Shown: in pieces, positions 15,868 through 23,133 of the stretch
How the letters are laid out: each line of letters starts with the position of its first letter
Position numbering within the stretch: position 1 is the stretch's first letter
Origin: Methanospirillaceae archaeon
GTDB lineage: Archaea > Halobacteriota > Methanomicrobia > Methanomicrobiales > Methanospirillaceae
Assembly: GCA_016926505.1 (NCBI GenBank)
Contig: JAFGOM010000117.1
Location: 1-33,801 of the forward strand
Direction: 5' to 3'
Length of the DNA stretch: 33,801 nucleotides
The notes under the pieces: generated by a model
Databases searched by the model: none
What the model was told of the DNA's origin: nothing
The model's input: only the letters and a program-made list of their open reading frames with translations
Position numbers and translations under genes: made by a program

Positions 15868-16935
15868 ATGGAAGAGAGAACATGTTCCTGTAATTCTCAT
15901 AATAATGCTGGCAACAAGACTTGCTATTGTTCAACGGAAAAAATCGTACCGTTTCGGAATGAAATCCCGGCTGCGACAAGCACTCTTACCGTTGCTGATC
16001 ACTGGGATCATCTCAATGCCCGTCTTGGATTCAGACGCATGAAACATACCGTGCAACCGGGATTATACAGAATCGGGAATCCCACTCCCGAATCAATGGT
16101 CTTTGTCTCGGCAAATTATACCCTTAGTTTTGATGCGCTACGTTCTTCTCTTACCGGTTATGATGCGTATATCCTCGTTATCGACACAAAAGGGATCAAT
16201 GTCTGGTGTGCAGCGGGAAAGGGTACCTTTGGAACTGGCGAGATCGTATCCAGGATACAAAAAACAGACCTTTCCACGATCGTTTCACATCGGAACATAA
16301 TCATCCCCCAGCTCGGGGCTCCCGGCGTATCTGCCCATGAGGTAGCACAAAGATCAGGATTTACCGTACGATATGGTCCGGTTCGAGCTACAGATATCCC
16401 GCGCTTTCTGAAAACCCGGACTATCACCCCTGCCATGCGAGAGGTTACCTTCTCTTTGAGGGATCGATTAGTTCTTATCCCGGTAGAACTGGTACACATT
16501 CTCAAGTTCGCAATACCGGCCATTCTCCTCTCAGGGATTCTTGTAAGCTGGGATCTCTCGTATCGGATCCTTCTGGCAATCATAGCAGGGACCATCCTGT
16601 TTCCGATGCTCATGCCGTACCTGCCGACAAAGGACTTCTCTACAAAGGGCTTCTTTCTCGGATGGATTATCTTTCTGCCCTGTGCTGTCGGTACCCTCCT
16701 CAGTCAGAACGGGGATATGATTATCAGGGCAGGAATGGCACTTGCTGAACTATTGGTTTTCCCGGCTGTTGTCGCCTACCTGGCCTTGAATTTCACAGGA
16801 TCTACTCCATTTGCATCCCGATCAGGAGTTAAGAAAGAGATCCACCGGTATATCAGGCCGATGGCAGGGTTGTTCCTTGGAGGGGTTCTGCTTTCAGCAG
16901 GCATGGGAATCCTCTCACTGGTGATAATATCATGA
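15868..16935 (+). CDS. hgcA: Mercury-methylation corrinoid protein HgcA
   Basis: HgcA transfers a methyl group from a corrinoid cofactor to Hg(II), making methylmercury. The diagnostic cap-helix motif NVWCAAGKG is at residues 111-119, with Cys114 as the expected lower axial cobalt ligand. A corrinoid-binding domain occupies about residues 45-190. Five hydrophobic helices follow (about 206-227, 231-251, 261-279, 286-309, 332-354), the normal membrane domain. The length of 355 aa is normal. The first 22 residues are Cys-rich (CSC then CYC), which looks like an added metal-binding tail. GGAG lies 9 nt before the start. hgcB overlaps the 3' end by 4 bp. Confidence 0.97.
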   Translation: MEERTCSCNSHNNAGNKTCYCSTEKIVPFRNEIPAATSTLTVADHWDHLNARLGFRRMKHTVQPGLYRIGNPTPESMVFVSANYTLSFDALRSSLTGYDAYILVIDTKGINVWCAAGKGTFGTGEIVSRIQKTDLSTIVSHRNIIIPQLGAPGVSAHEVAQRSGFTVRYGPVRATDIPRFLKTRTITPAMREVTFSLRDRLVLIPVELVHILKFAIPAILLSGILVSWDLSYRILLAIIAGTILFPMLMPYLPTKDFSTKGFFLGWIIFLPCAVGTLLSQNGDMIIRAGMALAELLVFPAVVAYLALNFTGSTPFASRSGVKKEIHRYIRPMAGLFLGGVLLSAGMGILSLVIIS

Positions 16936-17231
16936 ACCGATGGAACTCGTACCTGGAAAATACCCTTATATATGACCCGAACCAGTGTGTGAACTGTGGG
17001 AGATGTATCGAGGTCTGTCCTCACCGTGTTTTTATTTCCGGTTCCGGATCTGTTGTACTGGATAAGAAAGAAGCCTGTATGGAATGTGGAGCGTGCGAAC
17101 GCAACTGCCCGGTCTCAGCAATTCAGGTTGATAGTGGGGTCGGTTGTGCGTATGCCATGATACGGGGTGCTTTTACCGGAAAAGAGGAGTGTGGCTGCGG
17201 AGACGGGGGATCTTCCGGGTGCTGCACCTAA
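16932..17231 (+). CDS. hgcB: Mercury-methylation ferredoxin HgcB
   Basis: The 99-aa product is the two-cluster ferredoxin that reduces the HgcA corrinoid. Its first [4Fe-4S] motif is CVNCGRCIEVCP (Cys19, 22, 25, 29) and its second is CMECGACERNCP (Cys49, 52, 55, 59). HgcB hallmarks are present: a lone conserved Cys (Cys72 in VGCAYAM) and a vicinal Cys pair near the C-terminus (Cys97-98), both thought to hand Hg(II) to HgcA. An additional CGC lies in the tail. It overlaps hgcA by 4 bp (ATGA). Confidence 0.97.
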   Translation: MNRWNSYLENTLIYDPNQCVNCGRCIEVCPHRVFISGSGSVVLDKKEACMECGACERNCPVSAIQVDSGVGCAYAMIRGAFTGKEECGCGDGGSSGCCT

Positions 17232-17394
17232 ACTCTTCTCTTTACGCAGGTCACTCCTCTACAATATATACTTAAATCATGCAGATGATTCCCTGATTGA
17301 TTAAAGCCTTTATGCCAGGCTATGATTGTATCATGATAACAACGAAGAGGCCGTAATGAACACCGGTAAAAGGATCCGGATCGCATTCTAAGGA

Positions 17395-18588
17395 ATGCAC
17401 ACTATTGTTCCATCTGCTGAACTTTCTTCCCGGATGCAGCGGTTTTGCCAGCAGATGGATAATGATTACCCTGACTGGGAACTGGCAGTCATTATGGGGA
17501 GGATTAACCAGTATTACTTCACCGGAACCATGCAGGACGGCATGGTTCTCATCCCGCGGGACGGTGATGCGGTATTCTGGGTCAGAAAAAGCATCGAGCG
17601 TGCACGGGACGAGTCCTCCTTTCCTGACATCCGCCCCATGAAGAGTTATCGGGATGCTGCTGCCATTCATCAGGGACCCTACAAAACCATCCACATCGAG
17701 ACCGAGGTTGTACCGGTAGCACTCCTGGATCGGTTCAGGAAATATTTTCCCTCACGCGGGATATCAGGATTAGATCGGCAGGTAGCGCGTGTCAGAGCAG
17801 TGAAAAGTCCCTATGAACGTGCATGGATGGAACAGTCAGGAGAGATACACCGGCGGGTCCTTGAAGAGATTGTTCCTGACATGCTCACGGAAGGAACAAA
17901 CGAGGCATCTTTTCTCATGGATCTCTACACCGTCATGGTTGAGCAGGGGCATCATGGGGTCTCACGGTTCGGGATGTTTAATACCGAGATGATTTTAGGT
18001 CAGATCGGGTTTGGAGAGAGTTCATTATATCCTACCAGCTTTGACGGTCCCGGCGGGTGCTACGGGATGTCCCCTGCGGTGCCGGTCATGGGGAGCAGGG
18101 AGAGAAAGTTACAGAAAGGAGACCTTGTCTTTGTTGATATCGGATGCGGAGTAAACGGATATCACACCGACAAGACCATGACATACATGTTTGGAAAACC
18201 TCTCCCCGATGAGGCTGTTGCGATTCATCACCAGTGCGTGGATATCCAGAACCAGATGGCACCACTCTTAAAACCCGGGATAGCCCCTTCCTTTATTTAT
18301 GATACCATCATACAGGACCTGGATCCTGTATTCCTCGAGAATTTCATGGGCTATAAAGAGCGAACGGTAGGATTTCTTGGTCACGGGATAGGGCTTGTAA
18401 TAGACGAGATACCAGTCATCGCCCGTGGGTATGATGAACCGCTGCAGGAAGGTATGGTTCTCGCTCTTGAACCAAAAAAAGGAATCCCCGGTATCGGGAT
18501 GATAGGTATTGAGAATACCTTCGTTGTCACACAGGAGGGTGGCCGGTGTCTGACCGGAACAAATTCCGGGCTGATACCGGTATGGTAA
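17395..18588 (+). CDS. M24 family metallopeptidase (Xaa-Pro aminopeptidase-like)
   Basis: The 397-aa protein has an N-terminal creatinase-like domain (about 1-130) and a pita-bread catalytic domain. The five metal ligands are visible: Asp in VFVDIGCG, Asp in YHTDKTMTY, His in GHGIGLVIDE, Glu in LEPKKGI and Glu in IGIENTFVV. It probably removes N-terminal residues from proline-containing peptides in the cytoplasm, though relatives can have other substrates. An in-frame stop lies 6 bp upstream of the ATG, so the start cannot be further left. The AAGGA before it is unusually close. Confidence 0.93.
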   Translation: MHTIVPSAELSSRMQRFCQQMDNDYPDWELAVIMGRINQYYFTGTMQDGMVLIPRDGDAVFWVRKSIERARDESSFPDIRPMKSYRDAAAIHQGPYKTIHIETEVVPVALLDRFRKYFPSRGISGLDRQVARVRAVKSPYERAWMEQSGEIHRRVLEEIVPDMLTEGTNEASFLMDLYTVMVEQGHHGVSRFGMFNTEMILGQIGFGESSLYPTSFDGPGGCYGMSPAVPVMGSRERKLQKGDLVFVDIGCGVNGYHTDKTMTYMFGKPLPDEAVAIHHQCVDIQNQMAPLLKPGIAPSFIYDTIIQDLDPVFLENFMGYKERTVGFLGHGIGLVIDEIPVIARGYDEPLQEGMVLALEPKKGIPGIGMIGIENTFVVTQEGGRCLTGTNSGLIPVW

Positions 18589-18705
18589 AAGCTTCCCTTT
18601 TGCATCTCATCCTGAACGTTCTTATAAACCCTGACACCTTTTTTGGAACGACACATACAGGGATTCCCGTCCTTTCATCTCTGTTTTACCAAAAATCGCA
18701 ACCGG

Positions 18706-18727
18706 TTTTTTGGAATGAACCAAAAAG
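18706..18727. promoter_or_regulatory. Stem-loop/operator candidate upstream of ppdK
   Basis: TTTTTTGG (18706-18713) and CCAAAAAG (18720-18727) form an inverted repeat with a 6-bp loop. Matching half-sites occur at 18639-18646 and 18689-18695. The element could end the upstream transcript or control ppdK, whose likely TATA boxes lie just downstream (about 18739-18746 or 18785-18792). No gene is seen in 18589-18879. Confidence 0.35.
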
Positions 18728-18879
18728 AAGAACTCCCTTTTTATAATCAATAAAAAAGACGATCCTCTCTGCCCTCATTGAAAGGATTATATGGTATCAT
18801 ACCAAGGCTATACCTATCAGATCCATGGTTTGACCAGGGCGGTAAAAAAAGAGATGCAATCAGGAAAGAAGTGACAGGT

Positions 18880-21651
18880 ATGAAAAAATGGGTTTATTCC
18901 TTCCATGAAGGAGACGGAAAGAACAAGAGACTGCTGGGAGGCAAGGGTGCCAATTTATGTGAGATGACACAGATCGGCTTACATGTTCCGCCAGGATTTG
19001 TTATCAGTACCGAGGCATGCCTTGCTTTTCTCGGGGAACCGGCACAGACACTCCCACCCGGACTTATGGAGCAGGTTCGTGCCGGTATCACCCTTCTTGA
19101 GAAGGAGACAGGAAAATCATTTGGAGGACGGGACAATCCCCTCTTTGTATCAGTTCGATCCGGCTCTGCACTCTCGATGCCAGGGATGATGGATACTATT
19201 CTCAATCTCGGTCTGAATGAAGAGAGCATGCAGGGTCTAATATCAAAAACAGGGAATCTGCGTTTTGCTTATGACTCCTACCGCCGGTTTATCCAACTTT
19301 TTGGAAAGATTGCCCTCGGTATCCCGGAAGACGCATTTGATACCGGGTTTTCGCAGGTAAAGGATGCAGCAGGGATAACCGATGATATCGACCTTTCTGC
19401 TGACCATCTTGCAGAGATATCACAGCGATACCGGGAGATAGTATCAGCAAAAACGAAACAACCCTTCCCCCAGGATCCGTATGAGCAGCTCGAAATCGCG
19501 ATAAAAGCGGTGTTTTTGTCATGGATGGGGAAACGTGCCGTTGATTACCGGAGAGAGTTCGGGATAACACCTGATATGGCGAACGGTACCGCGGTAAATA
19601 TCGTTGCGATGGTGTTCGGCAATATGGGCAATGATTCTGCTACCGGGGTGGCATTTACCCGGGATCCGGGAACCGGAGAGAATGTTCTCTTTGGTGAGTA
19701 CCTCGTTAATGCCCAGGGCGAGGATGTTGTTGCCGGTATCAGGACACCCCGGCCGATTGCTGCATTACAAGACGAGATGCCCGGAATCTACCAGGAACTG
19801 CTTCTTTTGCGAAGACAGTTAGAAGACCATTACCGGGAAGTTCAGGATTTTGAGTTTACTATCGAGAAAGGAGTTCTGTACTGTCTTCAGACACGGAATG
19901 GAAAAATGAACGCGACGGCACTTGTCAGGACCTCGGTAGAGATGGTACAGTCAGGATACATCGATAAAAAGACGGCCCTTCTTCGTATCCAGCCGGAAAT
20001 GCTTGAACAGCTCATCTATCCCCACCTTGACCCACAAGCAGCGGTGACACCGATTGCGCACGGTCTTCCTGCCTCGCCAGGGGCTGCCTGTGGTATCGCT
20101 GTTTTTAATGCTGACCGTGCAGAACAACGGGGAATGCAGGGAGAGAAGGTCATCCTTGTGAGGGAAGAGACAAAGCCGGAGGATATCCATGGTTTCTTTG
20201 CATCACAGGGGATCCTCACAAGCAGGGGAGGCAAGACCTCGCATGCAGCAGTGGTGGCACGGGGCATGGGCAAACCCTGCGTGGCTGGTGCAGGAGGGAT
20301 TGTTGTTGATGGTCAAAGAAACTCTGCAACTGCCGGTGACGTAGAATTTCATGAAGGAACCCTGATAACCATCGATGGATCCACCGGATCAGTCTACCTG
20401 GGCAGGGTACCGATGATCGAGGCAGCATTCTCTCCCGAACTCTCACTCCTTCTCTCCTGGGCAGATGAGATGGCACGTCTCAAAGTTATGGCAAACGCTG
20501 ACACACCAAAGGACGCTGAGATCGCCGTATCATTTGGGGCCATGGGAATCGGCCTGTGCCGGACCGAACGGATGTTTAATGCAAGTGACCGGCTCCCGAT
20601 AATGGTCGAGATGATCGTCGCCGAGAATGAGAACGACAGGAAGAACGCCCTCTCCCGGTTGCTCCCTATTCAGCGTGAGGATTTTAAGGGCATACTACAG
20701 GTAATGGGTTTTCGGCCGGTTACCATCCGTCTTCTCGATCCTCCGATTCATGAATTTTTACCACAGGAACAACAGCTGACCGACGAGATCCAGAATCTGC
20801 GAAACCTCCGCAAGGTCATGCTCGGGATCCAGACCCTTTCCGAGTCTGTTGATTTCCTGTACCGGACACGCGATGTCCACCCCCGGATACAGAAGTTTGC
20901 CGACCCGGGTCTCGTAGATGAGGTAATTAAAAACAAAGAGGCAATGCTTCGGAAAGTCCGGGGTCTGCACGAGATAAATCCCATGCTCGGGCACAGGGGT
21001 GTCCGTCTCGGTCTCACCTTCCCTGAGATCTATACCATGCAGATCCGGGCGGTTCTTGAAGCAGCTGCTGAGTGCCAGATAGAAGGACTCCCGGTAAATC
21101 CCCAGATAATGGTACCCCAGGTATGCACCGCCCAGGAATTAAAACGAGTCAAAGAGTGGGTGGAAGAGATAAAAACTGAGGTGGAGGCACAGTATACCGT
21201 GTCCCTTTCTTTCAGGTTCGGTTCCATGCTTGAGGTGGTTCGTGCCTGCATGAGAGCCGAGAATCTCGCTGAAGAGGCCGAATTCTTCTCATTCGGAACC
21301 AATGACCTGACCCAGGCAACCTTCTCATTCTCCCGTGAAGATGCAGAGAACAAGTTCCTGCCCCTGTATAATATGAGCCATATTCTCCAGGACAATCCCT
21401 TCGAGGTTTTAGATGTAAAAGGTGTCGGGCTTCTTATGGAACACGCAATAAAGTGGGGAAGACAGACACGGCCGGAGATGGAGGTCGGGATCTGCGGGGA
21501 GCATGGCGGTCATCCTGCATCAATCAGGTTCTGCCACAAGATCGGGCTTACCTATGTCTCCTGTTCCGCTCCCCGGATCCCGGTAGCACGGCTTGCCGCT
21601 GCCCATGCTGCCATATTTGAAGGAGAAGAGATACAGGACAGGAGCCTGTGA
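18880..21651 (+). CDS. ppdK: Pyruvate, phosphate dikinase
   Basis: PPDK interconverts pyruvate + ATP + Pi and PEP + AMP + PPi, here probably to make PEP for biosynthesis. The N-terminal ATP-grasp domain opens with KNKRLLGGKGANLCEM. The central phosphohistidine domain has the catalytic His in GGKTSHAAVVARG. The C-terminal PEP/pyruvate barrel ends with the catalytic Cys region near VGICGEHGGHP. The frame opens at 18778, but the ATG at 18880 begins MKKWVYSF, the usual family start, giving 923 aa. This is slightly longer than the common length near 880. It stands alone with its own long leader. Confidence 0.96.
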   Translation: MKKWVYSFHEGDGKNKRLLGGKGANLCEMTQIGLHVPPGFVISTEACLAFLGEPAQTLPPGLMEQVRAGITLLEKETGKSFGGRDNPLFVSVRSGSALSMPGMMDTILNLGLNEESMQGLISKTGNLRFAYDSYRRFIQLFGKIALGIPEDAFDTGFSQVKDAAGITDDIDLSADHLAEISQRYREIVSAKTKQPFPQDPYEQLEIAIKAVFLSWMGKRAVDYRREFGITPDMANGTAVNIVAMVFGNMGNDSATGVAFTRDPGTGENVLFGEYLVNAQGEDVVAGIRTPRPIAALQDEMPGIYQELLLLRRQLEDHYREVQDFEFTIEKGVLYCLQTRNGKMNATALVRTSVEMVQSGYIDKKTALLRIQPEMLEQLIYPHLDPQAAVTPIAHGLPASPGAACGIAVFNADRAEQRGMQGEKVILVREETKPEDIHGFFASQGILTSRGGKTSHAAVVARGMGKPCVAGAGGIVVDGQRNSATAGDVEFHEGTLITIDGSTGSVYLGRVPMIEAAFSPELSLLLSWADEMARLKVMANADTPKDAEIAVSFGAMGIGLCRTERMFNASDRLPIMVEMIVAENENDRKNALSRLLPIQREDFKGILQVMGFRPVTIRLLDPPIHEFLPQEQQLTDEIQNLRNLRKVMLGIQTLSESVDFLYRTRDVHPRIQKFADPGLVDEVIKNKEAMLRKVRGLHEINPMLGHRGVRLGLTFPEIYTMQIRAVLEAAAECQIEGLPVNPQIMVPQVCTAQELKRVKEWVEEIKTEVEAQYTVSLSFRFGSMLEVVRACMRAENLAEEAEFFSFGTNDLTQATFSFSREDAENKFLPLYNMSHILQDNPFEVLDVKGVGLLMEHAIKWGRQTRPEMEVGICGEHGGHPASIRFCHKIGLTYVSCSAPRIPVARLAAAHAAIFEGEEIQDRSL

Positions 21652-21799
21652 GATATAAATCGCATAAAAGAGGCAGATGAACAATATTATGAGAACCGGA
21701 CAGGACATTCCGGATGAATCGTATCGGGACTACTATCTGAAATGATTCATGCCGGTTTTTGGCAGAACATGAGTTCCATCTTGCCCGGGATCTCATCCC

Positions 21800-22454
21800 G
21801 GCTTTTTCACGGGTAATCCTCATCATCTGGTTTGCACCCTGCAACAATTTTCATACCCTGCATCTTCTATACTGACGATACACCCGGCAGCGGTACATAA
21901 TGCAGTTATGGTATCAACATACCCTCTGTATTCCGTTCAGATAGAACAAGAGGAAATATCCTGAACTCAGGTGCAACCCTGATCATCTCGCTAACTGACT
22001 GCATATGAAACGAGAGCGGAAGGGTGTCTGAATAGTAAAAGAGCAGTGGGAACTGATGGTAATAGCGAACGTCTCTGACTGAAAGCAAAGATACGGGAGT
22101 GTCCTGGGGGTATACCTCCCTTCCTGTCTTCTTTTCGGATCGTCAGGAAGAAATTCCTTTATCGCAGCTATCCTTCTCCTGCAGAGGTCAGAGGAATCAG
22201 CACTATTATTCCAGCTGGAGAGGTCACGGTTTTGTAACACCAGTCTGATAATAGGGGCGTATCTCCCGTATTCCTGTGCAGATCTCTTCTACAGTGTACG
22301 GGTATAACCGATCGAGGGAGATTACCCTCCCGCCTGCCATTGAATACCCGGCATGAAATCCTGACAGGCCATCCTCACACCCGGGAATAAAACAGTCCGT
22401 ATCATGGGAAAGAGCAGACATATCCAGATACTCTGAAGGTAAAAGGGCATGCAC
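21800..22454 (-). pseudogene. Decayed class I SAM-dependent methyltransferase-like gene
   Basis: Pieces of one protein appear in successive minus-strand frames. The order is a start-like piece at 22454 (ALLPSEYLDMS, then GGRVISLDRLYPYTVEEI), LCRRRIAAIKEFLPDD near 22180, FHMQSVSEMIRVAPEFRIFPL near 22000, and QGANQMMRITREK near 21840. The order and motifs recall a SAM-dependent methyltransferase family as I remember it. At least three frameshifts and one in-frame stop break it. No intact gene fits 21652-22584. A run of sequencing errors is the main alternative. Confidence 0.55.
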
Positions 22455-22584
22455 AAATAATCTTTGTGATGCGGGATAAGGATCTTCTGACCTGCGTTAT
22501 CCGGATACAGAACACCAGACACTATCAGTTTCTCTCAGGATCCCGCTAACACGGATCCTATGATTCCATCCATTTGAGAAATAA

Positions 22585-23103
22585 TTATTTCCCTGCTTCC
22601 TGAAATGAAGGAAACAGGTAATCGAGCGCTTCCAGAGTCCAGGCAGCGACCTTTGTCGTATCACGGAAATCACCATCCGGCAGGCCCACCATCTGGCAGA
22701 TATCACGATCTGCTCCGGAAAGTCGGTTTATCTCAAGATTTCCTCCAAAATATCCTGAATAAACCGGGCTTAAAACATGCTGGAACTCGAGTTCGGCGAG
22801 ACGTGCAGCTGCGAGTTCCATTGGTCCCGGCTCGCGGAGGGTATACCCGACGGTAAATACGGCATGGGGAACTGAGTCAAAGATTCCCTTGTACCTGTTT
22901 ATATATTCAACAAGCGAACGAAGCCATTTTCCCAGGTACAAAGGACTGCCGAGGATTATCGCTTCACAATGCATGGGGTCCGGCATTTTTTCAGCAATAA
23001 AAAGTTCAGCATCGTATCCAGCCTGGCGCAGCGTATCTGTAATTGTTTCTGCAAGGACGGTGGTGCTGCCATACCGGGTTGCATAAATAACAAGAATAGT
23101 CAT
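22585..23103 (-). CDS. Flavodoxin-domain protein (flavodoxin_5/HemG-like)
   Basis: This 172-aa protein starts with the FMN-phosphate loop ILVIYATRYGSTTVLAE, then has GSPLYLGKWLRSL as the second FMN loop and TVGYTLREPGP. It fits the group of long-chain flavodoxins related to protoporphyrinogen oxidase HemG and archaeal flavodoxin-domain redox proteins. It probably carries electrons in the cytoplasm; the partner is unknown. The frame opens at 23118, but the ATG at 23103 follows GGGAG at 9-nt spacing and begins at the conserved MTILVIYATR. Confidence 0.88.
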   Translation of the reverse strand: MTILVIYATRYGSTTVLAETITDTLRQAGYDAELFIAEKMPDPMHCEAIILGSPLYLGKWLRSLVEYINRYKGIFDSVPHAVFTVGYTLREPGPMELAAARLAELEFQHVLSPVYSGYFGGNLEINRLSGADRDICQMVGLPDGDFRDTTKVAAWTLEALDYLFPSFQEAGK

Positions 23104-23133
23104 GTAAAAAACTCCCATTTAACGGAATGCAAG

